From Gemmatimonadales bacterium UBA7889 (GTDB taxonomy: Bacteria > Gemmatimonadota > Gemmatimonadetes > Longimicrobiales > Gaopeijiaceae), in assembly GCA_002501085.1 (NCBI GenBank), contig DLRL01000027.1:1-24936 (forward strand): a stretch of 24,936 bases of DNA, given 5' to 3'. Position numbers and translations under genes: made by a program. Below, piece by piece: positions 7,994 to 15,886 of this stretch; position 1 is the stretch's first letter, and every line of letters starts with the position of its first letter. The notes below the pieces were generated by a model, which saw only the letters and a program-made list of their open reading frames with translations, was not told where the DNA came from and ran no database searches.

Positions 7994-8593
7994 ATGGCCC
8001 ATATCCCCTACGTCCCGTATGACGAAGCAGAGGGTCTTCTCGCTGAGCTCTACGAAAAATTCCGGGATAGCGACGGGATATTGGACAACATTATCAGGGT
8101 TCACTCACTGAACCCTCGTTCGATGAAGGATCATATCGAGCTTTATTCACATCTGATGCGGGGTCCATCTCCTTTGAGTCGGATCCAACGTGAAATGGTT
8201 GCAGTCACAGTAAGCGCGGTGAATGGATGCTTTTACTGAATCAACCACCACGGAGCGGGCCTCCGTACGCTGCTTGGTTCAGCCGAGATCCCGCGCGCAC
8301 TGGCTCGGGACTATACAGAGGCAGAATTAACCCCTGAAGATCGGGCGATGCTTGACTACGCGGTAAAGCTCACGCTCACACCGCACGGTGTTACGGAAGC
8401 CGATGTCTCCACTTTGCGTTCATCCGGGTTCGACGAAACTGCGATCCTGGACCTTTGCCAAGTTGTATCTTACTACAACTATGTGAACCGCTTGGCGGAC
8501 GGCCTTGGGGTGGAGCTGGAGAAGTTTTGGGAGGCAAAAGAATTAACGATGACTCAAGAAGAATTCGACTCAAAGCTGGCAGAGAGGAGGTAG
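7994..8593 (+). CDS. AhpD-like peroxidase-related protein, probable selenoprotein
   Basis: Read through the in-frame TGA at 8237-8239, this is a 199-residue protein of the carboxymuconolactone decarboxylase/AhpD superfamily, 'uncharacterised peroxidase-related enzyme' type. Before the TGA: L-S-R-I-Q-R-E-M-V-A-V-T-V-S-A-V-N-G-C-F-Y. After it: I-N-H-H-G-A-G-L-R-T and then the expected L-T-P-E-D-R-A-M-L-D-Y-A-V-K-L-T, A-I-L-D-L-C-Q-V-V-S-Y-Y-N-Y-V-N-R and D-G-L-G-V-E-L-E. The family has Cys where the TGA falls. Glu67, Cys79, residue 82 and His86 reproduce the spacing of M. tuberculosis AhpD Glu118/Cys130/Cys133/His137 exactly. A SECIS-like hairpin follows, so I read TGA as selenocysteine (C-x-x-U). 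TGA is an ordinary stop in nadA, hutH and other genes, so the code is not reassigned. A nonsense mutation is the alternative. The start ATG 7994 lacks a clear ribosome-binding site. The C-terminus carries the hutH ribosome-binding site. Confidence 0.82.
8240..8279 (+). promoter_or_regulatory. Candidate bacterial SECIS hairpin
   Basis: A hairpin lies directly downstream of the in-frame TGA (8237-8239). The upper stem is six perfect base pairs, ACGGAG (8250-8255) with CTCCGT (8261-8266), around a five-base loop CGGGC. A lower stem AACCA (8243-8247) with TGGTT (8275-8279) can close below an asymmetric internal loop. Sixteen bases separate the TGA from the apical loop, and a G is the second loop base. 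Both fit the published general bacterial SECIS pattern: loop 16-37 nt from UGA, a G in the first two loop positions, stem of at least 4 bp. It would recruit SelB to decode UGA. Confidence 0.65.
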
Positions 8594-8596
8594 GGA

Positions 8597-10135
8597 TTGG
8601 CACTCGCTAGTGAAGTAGTTCTTGATGGATTTACGCTAACCCTCGAAGACGTCGAGCGCGTGGCCTTGGACTTATCCGTCCGTGTTCGCTTAAGCGATGA
8701 GGCAGCTGAGCGAATGGTGGCTTCACGCAAATTCATCGAGGAGTTGGTTGAGACGGGTGAGCCCGTCTATGGCGTAACAACCGGATTCGGTCGACTAGCA
8801 GACGTGGCAGTTGCTCCTGATGAGCGAGAGGCTCTTCAAAGGAATCTTGTGAGGAGCCACGCCTCTGGCGTTGGGTCAGCGATGGATCGCGCTTCAGTAC
8901 GGGCATTAATGCTGCTTCGCGCAAATGCGCTTGCTCGAGGGAATTCAGGATGCCGAGTGCTGGTTGTTGAACAGTTATTGCAGTTACTCAATGCCGGGAT
9001 CCATCCACGTGTGCCTGAGTTCGGTTCTGTAGGTGCAAGTGGTGATCTGGCTCCCTTGGCCCATGTAGCGCTTGGATTATTGGGAGAAGGTCTCGCAGAG
9101 TATTCCGGTGATGAACAATCAGTCGAAATAGCTATGGCGACGGAAGGGATTGCTCCGCTTACGCTAGGATCTAAAGAGGGATTGGCCCTGATCAATGGAA
9201 CACAGGCAACGACCGGCCTCGGACTTCTAGCGCTGAAGGCAGCCGAGCGTGCTGTGGAGGTGACCGAAGTAGCCGGTGCGATGTCTTTAGAGGCTCTGCT
9301 GGGTACCCCGGAACCGTTCCGAAAAGAAATTCATGAAGCTCGCCCACACAAAGGGCAGGGGATCTCCGCTTCAAGATTGCGCACGCTGTTGGTTGATTCA
9401 GAGATCCGCGCATCTCACCAAGAAGATGATCCTCGTGTGCAGGACGCGTACTCACTTAGGTGTATGCCTCAAGTACATGGAGCTGCGAGAGAAGCTTTTG
9501 GATACGTCCGTGGTATACTCGAAGTAGAAGCGAATAGTGCTACGGACAACCCACTCGTTTTTCCCTCAGTCGAGGTGGTCGTGAGTGGCGGGAATTTTCA
9601 TGCTCAAATTGTAGCGCAAGCTTTGGATCTACTGACTATCGCAGTCACTGATCTAGCGGCGATTTCGGAGCGTAGAATTGAGCGAATGCTCAACCCTGAT
9701 CTTTCCATAGGGTTGCCGGCGTTCTTAGCGAAACGGCCTGGTGTCGAAAGCGGCTTTATGATTGCCCAGGTAACCGCCGTGGATCTCTTGAGCGAACTCA
9801 GAATTCTCGCACATCCGGCGAGTGTTGACTCGGTCACGACGAGCGCGAATCAGGAAGATCATGTGTCTATGGGACTGGGTGCAGCGCGAAAGGCGAAGCG
9901 AGCTGTGGGATTGCTTGAGCAGGTATTAGCAACCGAACTGATGTGTGCCGCTCAGGGAATTGACTACCGGCGTCCTCTCATGGGAGGCCGCGGTGTGGAG
10001 ATAGCTCACCAAAGGATTCGGACAGTTGTGAGCGAACTTGAACATGATCGGTCTCTCGGGCCTGATTTAGATGCACTCACCAACCTCGTGCGCTACGGTG
10101 ACCTCTCACGTATTACTGAAGAGATGGCCGGATGA
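8597..10135 (+). CDS. hutH: Histidine ammonia-lyase
   Basis: HutH removes ammonia from L-histidine to give urocanate, the first step of histidine degradation, in the cytoplasm as a tetramer. The 512-residue product has G-S-V-G-A-S-G-D-L-A-P-L-A-H, in which Ala147-Ser148-Gly149 cyclise to the MIO cofactor. Catalytic-site signatures include V-Y-G-V-T-T-G-F-G (Tyr58), N-G-T-Q-A-T and Q-D-A-Y-S-L-R-C-M-P-Q-V-H-G, plus the T-D-N-P-L-V-F segment. The start is TTG at 8597, with GGAGG (8586-8590) six bases upstream inside the end of the AhpD-like gene, so the two are translationally coupled. It overlaps hutU by four bases (ATGA). Confidence 0.96.
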   Translation: MALASEVVLDGFTLTLEDVERVALDLSVRVRLSDEAAERMVASRKFIEELVETGEPVYGVTTGFGRLADVAVAPDEREALQRNLVRSHASGVGSAMDRASVRALMLLRANALARGNSGCRVLVVEQLLQLLNAGIHPRVPEFGSVGASGDLAPLAHVALGLLGEGLAEYSGDEQSVEIAMATEGIAPLTLGSKEGLALINGTQATTGLGLLALKAAERAVEVTEVAGAMSLEALLGTPEPFRKEIHEARPHKGQGISASRLRTLLVDSEIRASHQEDDPRVQDAYSLRCMPQVHGAAREAFGYVRGILEVEANSATDNPLVFPSVEVVVSGGNFHAQIVAQALDLLTIAVTDLAAISERRIERMLNPDLSIGLPAFLAKRPGVESGFMIAQVTAVDLLSELRILAHPASVDSVTTSANQEDHVSMGLGAARKAKRAVGLLEQVLATELMCAAQGIDYRRPLMGGRGVEIAHQRIRTVVSELEHDRSLGPDLDALTNLVRYGDLSRITEEMAG

Positions 10136-11796
10136 CAGATCTCGGTATTCGTAGTGTGAGAGCTCCTCGGGGCACTGAGGTTTCCTGCAAAGGATGGGCT
10201 CAGGAGGCTGCTCTTCGGATGATCATGAATAACCTCGATCCTGAGGTTGCCGAGCAGCCGGACGCCTTGATCGTGTACGGCGGAACTGGCAAAGCTGCAC
10301 GTAGTTGGGAAGCGTTCGATGCCATCGTTCGGAGTCTCAAGACTCTTGAAGCGGATGAGACGCTCTTGATTCAGTCGGGCAAACCCGTGGGTGTCTTTCG
10401 TACACATGAACATGCCCCACGCGTTCTGATCGCGAATGCGAACCTTGTCGGCCGTTGGGCCACGTGGGAGCACTTCCAGGAATTGGATCGCAAGGGCCTC
10501 ATGATGTACGGGCAAATGACGGCTGGTTCTTGGATCTACATCGGGACACAGGGGATTTTACAAGGCACGTACGAGACGTTCGGTGTCCTTGCGCAAAAGC
10601 ACTTTCACGCTTCCTTGAAAGGGCGTTGGGTGCTCACCGGCGGAATGGGAGGAATGGGTGGCGCTCAGCCTCTCGCAGCGACCATGAATGAAGGTGTACT
10701 GCTGTGTGTCGAAGTCGATCCTGATCGGATTCAACGCCGGCTTGATACCGATTACTGCGACCGAATGACCGATGACATCGACGAGGCTTTGGGTTGGGTC
10801 GAAGAAGCCACGTCATCTGGTATTGCTCTTTCCATAGGGCTCGTTGGTAATTGTGCTGAAGTGCTCCCGATCCTTGTCGAGCGAGGTGTGACTCCGGATG
10901 TCGTAACAGACCAGACTTCGGCACATGATCCGCTTAATGGCTATGTACCGGCTGGGCTTTCAGTTGCTGAGGCAGCGGTATTGAGAGAGTCTGATCCGAG
11001 TGAGTACGTGCGGCGTTCGATGGACTCTATGCGGGTGCACTGCGAAGCGATCGTGGCCCTACAAGATGCGGGTGCGATCGCAGTGGACTATGGAAACAAC
11101 TTGCGGGGCTATGCACAGGACGCGGGCTTTGAAAATGCATTCGCGTATCCGGGTTTTGTGCCTGCATATATCAGGGACCTCTTTTGCGAAGGTAAGGGCC
11201 CGTTTAGATGGGTAGCACTTTCAGGTGACCCGAACGATATCTATCGCACAGATGAACTGGTGCTCGAGATGTTTCCTGAAGACGAGCACCTGTGTCGCTG
11301 GATCAAGATGGCACAAGAAAGGGTCACCTTTCAGGGGCTGCCTGCTCGGATCTGCTGGCTAGGACAGGGAGCGCGAGCACGCTTTGGTGTTGCGATGAAC
11401 GAACTGGTGGGCACGGGCGAGATTAGCGCACCAATCGTGATTGGCCGTGACCATCTGGATACCGGATCCGTGGCATCTCCCAACCGAGAAACCGAAGCGA
11501 TGAAGGACGGCACTGATGCTGTAGCTGATTGGCCGATTCTTAATGCACTTCTCAATACAGCTTCGGGAGCAAGTTGGGTGTCGTTTCACCACGGTGGAGG
11601 AGTCGGTATCGGGAACTCGCTTCATGCCGGCCAAGTGCTTGTCGCTGACGGCACAGCGGAAATGGCGGAGAGAATCGAGCGTGTGCTGACCAACGATCCA
11701 GGGATCGGGGTAGCACGGCACGCTGATGCGGGTTATGAACTCGCTCGAGGGATCGCCAAACGAGAAGGCATTCAGATTCCGATGGATGCAAGCTAG
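10132..11796 (+). CDS. hutU: Urocanate hydratase
   Basis: HutU hydrates urocanate to 4-imidazolone-5-propionate using tightly bound NAD+ as electrophile. The 554-residue length is normal. Signatures are Y-G-G-T-G-K-A-A-R-S-W near 49, Q-S-G-K-P-V-G-V-F-R-T-H, G-Q-M-T-A-G-S-W-I-Y-I-G-T-Q-G-I, the glycine-rich T-G-G-M-G-G-M-G-G-A-Q-P-L-A NAD region near 169, and L-P-A-R-I-C-W-L-G, where Cys408 corresponds to the essential cysteine of the P. putida enzyme. Near the C-terminus are W-V-S-F-H-H-G-G-G-V-G-I-G-N-S and H-A-G-Q-V. Its ATG overlaps the hutH TGA. hutI, the next step, is not adjacent. Confidence 0.97.
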   Translation: MTDLGIRSVRAPRGTEVSCKGWAQEAALRMIMNNLDPEVAEQPDALIVYGGTGKAARSWEAFDAIVRSLKTLEADETLLIQSGKPVGVFRTHEHAPRVLIANANLVGRWATWEHFQELDRKGLMMYGQMTAGSWIYIGTQGILQGTYETFGVLAQKHFHASLKGRWVLTGGMGGMGGAQPLAATMNEGVLLCVEVDPDRIQRRLDTDYCDRMTDDIDEALGWVEEATSSGIALSIGLVGNCAEVLPILVERGVTPDVVTDQTSAHDPLNGYVPAGLSVAEAAVLRESDPSEYVRRSMDSMRVHCEAIVALQDAGAIAVDYGNNLRGYAQDAGFENAFAYPGFVPAYIRDLFCEGKGPFRWVALSGDPNDIYRTDELVLEMFPEDEHLCRWIKMAQERVTFQGLPARICWLGQGARARFGVAMNELVGTGEISAPIVIGRDHLDTGSVASPNRETEAMKDGTDAVADWPILNALLNTASGASWVSFHHGGGVGIGNSLHAGQVLVADGTAEMAERIERVLTNDPGIGVARHADAGYELARGIAKREGIQIPMDAS

Positions 11797-11818
11797 CCCT
11801 TTCTAGAGAGCATAGGTT

Positions 11819-12289
11819 ATGGGAAAAACAAATCTTTGGACCCTCTATACATCTCTTCAGGGACGTATCTCGAAAAGGACCTTCTTGCTGTGGTTTTTCC
11901 TACCGATTGCAGTCACCCGGTTCCTAGCGAGCTCAATTGATACGGCTCTGTATGGAGTACCGGGCAGCCTTTCAGAACTTGGTGGTCCGTGGGAAAGTGC
12001 TCAGTTGCTGTTGACGTTTTGGCCGGGGGTCGCTGGTGTAGTCAAACGTCTCCATGACTTGGAAATCAATGCCAAGCATGTCGGTGGTATGTATGGTGTC
12101 TGGGCCGTTGCAATCGCTCTCTTTCTTTTCAATAGAACGGGATCTGATGTGGTTACACCGGGGCTGATGGCAGCAATGGTTACGGGGATCTTAGCGCTTA
12201 TCTACACGCTGTATCTGATGATCCCTTGCTGCTTTAGGCCAGGGATTGAGGGGCCAAACAGTTACGGGCCTGATCCACTCGAAGAATAG
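11819..12289 (+). CDS. DUF805 inner-membrane protein
   Basis: A 156-residue protein with the DUF805 signature: G-R-I-S-K-R-T-F-L-L-W at the start, V-K-R-L-H-D-L in the middle and G-I-E-G-P-N-S-Y-G-P-D-P-L at the end. Hydrophobic segments near residues 22-38, 60-75, 92-106 and 115-135 suggest about four membrane spans. The family's function is not established. It begins 22 bases after hutU, so it may be read from the hut transcript, but it is not a known hut gene. A GAGAG element about eight bases upstream is the likely ribosome-binding site. Confidence 0.85.
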   Translation: MGKTNLWTLYTSLQGRISKRTFLLWFFLPIAVTRFLASSIDTALYGVPGSLSELGGPWESAQLLLTFWPGVAGVVKRLHDLEINAKHVGGMYGVWAVAIALFLFNRTGSDVVTPGLMAAMVTGILALIYTLYLMIPCCFRPGIEGPNSYGPDPLEE

Positions 12290-12296
12290 GCTATCC

Positions 12297-12325
12297 AAGA
12301 ACGGACCTCGGTCTTCTTGTTCTTA
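12297..12325 (+). terminator. Possible terminator hairpin after DUF805 gene
   Basis: AAGAA (12297-12301) can pair with TTCTT (12314-12318), and GAC (12304-12306) with GTC (12311-12313), around the tetraloop CTCG. A T-rich tail (TTGTTCTTA type) follows. The CG bulge weakens the stem. It would end the hut/DUF805 transcript. Confidence 0.35.
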
Positions 12326-12390
12326 GATTAGGTAGTGCCATAGCTTCGCCGTCCTGAAGCTTGAGATCCCCTAGAACGGAGGTCATTTAG

Positions 12391-12666
12391 ATGTCGATGG
12401 TCGTAGTTACAGCGCAGGTCGATGATGTCGCAGAGTGGGAAGAAAAATTCAGGACCCACGGCGATCTTTTTCTCAAACAGACAATTAGCAGGGTTGATTT
12501 GGGTTCAACGGATGAGGATTACGTTGCGTGCGTATTTCATGCGGATGATCTAGATGCCTTCTTTGAGGTCCTGGGTTCTCCGGAGTCTGCAGAAGCTATG
12601 GAGGGAGACGGCGTCGATAGAGAATCGGTAAAAGTTTTTGTTATAGACCGGCGTTTTGATCCCTAA
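12391..12666 (+). CDS. Small protein, likely ferredoxin-like alpha/beta fold
   Basis: A 91-residue cytoplasmic protein with a good ribosome-binding site (GGAGG, eight bases before the ATG). The pattern is strand (MSMVVVTAQV), helix (DVAEWEEKFRTHGDLF), strands (TISRVDLGST, YVACVFHA), helix (DLDAFFEVLGSPESAEAM) and strand (VKVFVIDRRF). This suggests a dimeric alpha/beta-barrel small protein, of the kind seen in ABM, NIPSNAP and cyclase-like families. No catalytic motif is visible and I do not recognise the family with confidence. The gene stands alone between two likely transcription units. Confidence 0.75.
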   Translation: MSMVVVTAQVDDVAEWEEKFRTHGDLFLKQTISRVDLGSTDEDYVACVFHADDLDAFFEVLGSPESAEAMEGDGVDRESVKVFVIDRRFDP

Positions 12667-12689
12667 CTGAACTCGACCGAACTCAGAGG

Positions 12690-13598
12690 ATGGCAATCGT
12701 ACAGTGTTTAGAATGCGGGGGTAACGTCTCGACGAGAGCGGAACCCTGTTCACACTGTGGGTACCTGGCAGAGAACTATCCGAGCATAGCTCAGAGTTGG
12801 GGGATTCTTGGGATCATGATCGGAACGCTCCTGTTTTTGGTCCCCGCACTGGTATTCGCCCCACTGCTATTCGGTCTCGATTTTAGTGATATGAGCTCCG
12901 GTGCTCAGATTCTTATATCCGCACTACTGGGTACCGGCATCCCGTGTTGGATCGTCTATCATATAAGGAAGAAGAAGACCAACATCGGTTCGTTCAATCT
13001 CTCGATTGAAAATCCACGAATCATTCCCTTGATCGTACTCGTTGCCATACCACTGAATCTGGGCATCGCAGGTCCTCTCATTGAGTTGGTTCCAATGACG
13101 GACTTTTTCCGTGAGATGATACGTGAAATGGTCCTGGAGATGGGCAGCGATCAGGGGCTTTTGATGTTCATAGCCCTGGTGATTGCTGCGCCGATTCTAG
13201 AAGAACTGATCTTCCGGGGGATCATGTTAGATGGGCTCCTGAGAATCTATTCTCCTACTAAAGCTGTAATCGTATCCAGCCTGCTGTTTGGTCTAGTCCA
13301 TCTCAATCCCGCACAGTTTGTTGGAGGTGCGCTCGTGGGTGGCTTTATGGGTTGGGTCTATGTCCATACCCGAAGTGTCTTGGCCACCATTCTCATCCAT
13401 GCTTCGTTCAATCTTACGGCTTTTGCCGAGAGCTATTTCATAGATGTAGAGGAAGCGATAGACATGTCGTACGCAGAAGTTCTTGGGGGATGGACGAACT
13501 ATGTTTTGGTTGTCCTCGGATCGATTGTTGTCACGCTGGGCTGTGTTTTTCTTCTTGATAAAGAATTCAAAAAACCTCCCCGGGCATTACAGCTCTGA
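12690..13598 (+). CDS. Zinc-ribbon CPBP (CAAX-type) membrane protease
   Basis: A 302-residue membrane protein. It opens with a short zinc ribbon (C-L-E-C at 6-9 and C-S-H-C at 20-23). About seven or eight hydrophobic segments follow, carrying the CPBP / Rce1-type intramembrane metalloprotease motifs: E-E-L-I-F-R-G (Glu171-Glu172, Arg176), F-G-L-V-H-L-N-P-A-Q-F (His204) and H-A-S-F-N (His237, Asn241). Prokaryotic CPBP proteins include peptide-maturing proteases and bacteriocin-immunity factors; the target here is unknown. The GAGG directly abuts the ATG, too close for an ordinary ribosome-binding site. The start is kept because the zinc ribbon begins there. Confidence 0.88.
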   Translation: MAIVQCLECGGNVSTRAEPCSHCGYLAENYPSIAQSWGILGIMIGTLLFLVPALVFAPLLFGLDFSDMSSGAQILISALLGTGIPCWIVYHIRKKKTNIGSFNLSIENPRIIPLIVLVAIPLNLGIAGPLIELVPMTDFFREMIREMVLEMGSDQGLLMFIALVIAAPILEELIFRGIMLDGLLRIYSPTKAVIVSSLLFGLVHLNPAQFVGGALVGGFMGWVYVHTRSVLATILIHASFNLTAFAESYFIDVEEAIDMSYAEVLGGWTNYVLVVLGSIVVTLGCVFLLDKEFKKPPRALQL

Positions 13599-13650
13599 CG
13601 CTCCTCATCGTACAACTGTTTTTTGTGCGAAGTAGATCGCTAAATAGACA

Positions 13651-13688
13651 GAAGGGGTCCTGGCCGCTCATATGACCAAGACCCCTTT
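13651..13688. terminator. Bidirectional terminator between convergent genes
   Basis: AAGGGGTC (13652-13659) pairs perfectly with GACCCCTT (13680-13687), with a possible extra G-T pair outside and a 20-base loop. It lies between the plus-strand protease gene ending at 13598 and the minus-strand lipoprotein gene ending at 13717. T-rich sequence follows on the plus strand (TTTCTTAGTT), so it can serve both transcripts. I see nothing else in this 118-base gap. Confidence 0.65.
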
Positions 13689-13716
13689 CTTAGTTCTGCC
13701 AAATACGTGCTTGCAG

Positions 13717-14208
13717 CTAGTTCATCTCGCCGTATGCGCCTGCTGTGTGCAGGATGATTTGAGCTACACCGTCCGTGATGCGTTCAACTGTAGACCAAAA
13801 CCCATTTTGAGTCATAACGCCGTCAGGGTACACTGTTTCCCAGGTACCATACGCGGCTACTAGGTCAGGCCCCAATATTTCATGGCCTAGCCTGACTGCA
13901 GTTTGAGTCGTTTGATAATCAGAACCATCTGGACCAAGTATGGCCTCAAAATGAGTGCGGATAGCGTTCTGCCCGTAAATCGGCTCAGGCCGTGACTCTA
14001 AGAAACTGACTGCATCTTCTGTGTAGCGAGTAGAGAGGGCGTCAGCATCCCCAGCGTTCCAAGAGGTGAGAAATAGTTCTACTGCAGTGTCTAGCGCTGC
14101 CACGATGGTTGCTTCGTCAGGCATCGCCATCGACTGGGAGTTACCATCGCTTGCTGGAGCACAGGCGGTAATAGTAAGAATTGATAACACCGGAAGAATT
14201 TTCCTCAT
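13717..14208 (-). CDS. NTF2-like (DUF4440/SnoaL) lipoprotein
   Basis: A 163-residue lipoprotein. I start it at ATG 14208-14206, preceded by AGAGG, because this gives a proper signal, MRKILPVLSILTITAC, ending in the lipobox I-T-A-C; a longer in-frame start at 14301 would bury it. The mature region has the cone-shaped NTF2 fold of the DUF4440/SnoaL kind: helix V-A-A-L-D-T-A-V-E-L-F-L-T-S-W-N-A-G-D-A-D-A-L-S, then Y-T-E-D-A-V-S-F, I-Y-G-Q-N-A-I-R-T-H-F, and strands ending in W-S-T-V-E-R and Q-I-I-L-H-T-A. Such proteins bind small ligands or act as simple isomerases or hydrolases; no substrate can be given. Confidence 0.82.
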   Translation of the reverse strand: MRKILPVLSILTITACAPASDGNSQSMAMPDEATIVAALDTAVELFLTSWNAGDADALSTRYTEDAVSFLESRPEPIYGQNAIRTHFEAILGPDGSDYQTTQTAVRLGHEILGPDLVAAYGTWETVYPDGVMTQNGFWSTVERITDGVAQIILHTAGAYGEMN

Positions 14209-14344
14209 GATACCTCTGGGTAATAGGAGTATGCCTTGAAGGCGCACAGATGCTTTGCCCCCTGTGCCTGAAACATCGGGTGGTGCGCAGATTAGGCGCA
14301 ATGGTGAGGCTTCACCGGGCTAGGTAGCTGCCACAAATCAGGCT

Positions 14345-15886
14345 TTAGCTCGACACGGTCTCTCCGACGACCTTCACTCGTACTCGACGAGCATCACCAG
14401 GCAGGTATGAAAGAGGGAGGTCTTCAAGATCCACCACACGCAGGTTTTCACTATCCGCTCCTGCTGCGATCGCCCGATCGCGGGCAATGCTAGAAGCTCT
14501 TTCCAAAGCTTCTTCTCGTCCGAGACCACTGAAGACTTGATCGACTTCGCCACTCACTTGTGCGATCGCCGCACCGACGGCGTTAGCGACCGAGCCGTGC
14601 TCAAGTCTGATCACCTCACTGATGCCGGGAATCGAATCAGGCACCAGGAACGCACCACCACCGACGGCGAGAAGAGGAAGAGGGGCTGCGTCTACTTTCA
14701 TACGATCGACATTCGTTTCAATCATTTCATGGATTCTATCGATTGCCCAGCTGATAACTCCTTCATCTACAGAATGTATTGATGGTGGAGAGGATCCGAT
14801 TTGACTTAGCCCGGCAGCGACACCTACGTCTGTTGCTGTAAGCTGGCTGCCTCCGAATACAAGAGCTTCAGTAGTAAGGCCATATCCAACGCTTACTGGT
14901 CCTACTGTGTGATGTTCGGTGTCGACAAGTGAGCCACCACCTAACCCGATCGAGAGCAGATCCGGCATACGAAATAAGGTTCGTACACCACCGATCTCGA
15001 CTACCGTGTTCGCTTCCCTAGGAAAGCCCGCCTTGAGGTGGCCGATGTCTGTGGTTGTGCCCCCCACATCTACGACCATCGCGTCGTTGAGCCCTGAAAG
15101 ATGGGCTGCGCCTCTCATGCTATTCGTTGGTCCGGAAGAGAACGAATACACCGGAAAGGCCTCAGCCTGATCAGCCCGCATTACGGTTCCATCGTTCTGA
15201 GTCAAATAGAGGGGCGCTTCAATACCACTCGTGTCCAAAGCTTCAGTAAAGGCAAGGGTTGTGGACTGTGCGAGTCGGCGAAGACCGGCATTCAGTAAAG
15301 CCGCGTTTTCACGTTCAAGTAGCCCTACGCGCCCCAAGTTATGGGAAAGTGTCAGCTTTATGTCAGGACTCACTTCACGAAGGATTTCGGCGGCGCGTTC
15401 TTCACATTCCGAGGTGAGTGGGGAGAAGACAGCAACAATGGCCACCGAGTCGATTCCCTCATCTCGGAATCTCTTGGCAGCTTGGCGAATATCAGATTCG
15501 TTCAGGGGCATGAAAGGGCGGCCATCATACTCATGGCCACCTTCCACCATCACGACGCTACCGCGTACGTGGTCACCTAAGCCTCTCGGCCAATCCGCGA
15601 ATGGTGGAAGTGCTGCACCGCTGGGTAGCCCAATCCGGAGTGCACCGATGTGTTCTAGGTCACGGCGTTGGACGACTGCATTCGTGAAGTGCGTTGTTCC
15701 GATGACAACGGCATCGAGGGGTCCAGCCTCACCTTCCAATTCATCGAGCAGGGCAGTTAAGGCAGAGACGATACCAGACGTCACATCTTCGCTCGTCGGT
15801 TTCTTTACTGCAGCGAGCACACGATTCGTATCCACCAGCACAGCGTCGGTATTTGTGCCACCTACATCGACCCCAATGCGCCTCAC
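14345..15886 (-). CDS. Hydantoinase/oxoprolinase-family ATPase-fold protein
   Basis: A 513-residue protein matching the N-terminal (HyuA-type) half of ATP-dependent N-methylhydantoinase and 5-oxoprolinase. It has M-R-R-I-G-V-D-V-G-G-T-N-T-D-A-V (first ASKHA phosphate loop), the I-G-T-T-H-F-T-N-A-V-V-Q segment, S-S-G-P-T-N-S-M-R-G-A, V-V-D-V-G-G-T-T-T-D-I-G (second phosphate loop) and L-S-I-G-L-G-G-G-S. Enzymes of this family couple ATP hydrolysis to opening of cyclic amides. It is shorter than full HyuA, as is usual for DUF917-linked versions. The start is GTG, overlapping the upstream DUF917 stop by four bases (GTGA), so the two are co-translated and probably interact; DUF917 is fused to such domains in some proteins. 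Confidence 0.9.
   Translation of the reverse strand: MRRIGVDVGGTNTDAVLVDTNRVLAAVKKPTSEDVTSGIVSALTALLDELEGEAGPLDAVVIGTTHFTNAVVQRRDLEHIGALRIGLPSGAALPPFADWPRGLGDHVRGSVVMVEGGHEYDGRPFMPLNESDIRQAAKRFRDEGIDSVAIVAVFSPLTSECEERAAEILREVSPDIKLTLSHNLGRVGLLERENAALLNAGLRRLAQSTTLAFTEALDTSGIEAPLYLTQNDGTVMRADQAEAFPVYSFSSGPTNSMRGAAHLSGLNDAMVVDVGGTTTDIGHLKAGFPREANTVVEIGGVRTLFRMPDLLSIGLGGGSLVDTEHHTVGPVSVGYGLTTEALVFGGSQLTATDVGVAAGLSQIGSSPPSIHSVDEGVISWAIDRIHEMIETNVDRMKVDAAPLPLLAVGGGAFLVPDSIPGISEVIRLEHGSVANAVGAAIAQVSGEVDQVFSGLGREEALERASSIARDRAIAAGADSENLRVVDLEDLPLSYLPGDARRVRVKVVGETVSS

Noticed and set aside
7896..8111. Separate 71-residue gene upstream of the AhpD-like gene
   Set aside because: It overlaps the AhpD-like frame in another phase, has no recognisable domain and no ribosome-binding site.
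8237..8239. TGA in the AhpD-like gene as Trp (alternative genetic code)
   Set aside because: TGA ends nadA, hutH, AroM, DUF917 and the D-aminoacylase gene normally, and the family has Cys, not Trp, at this site.
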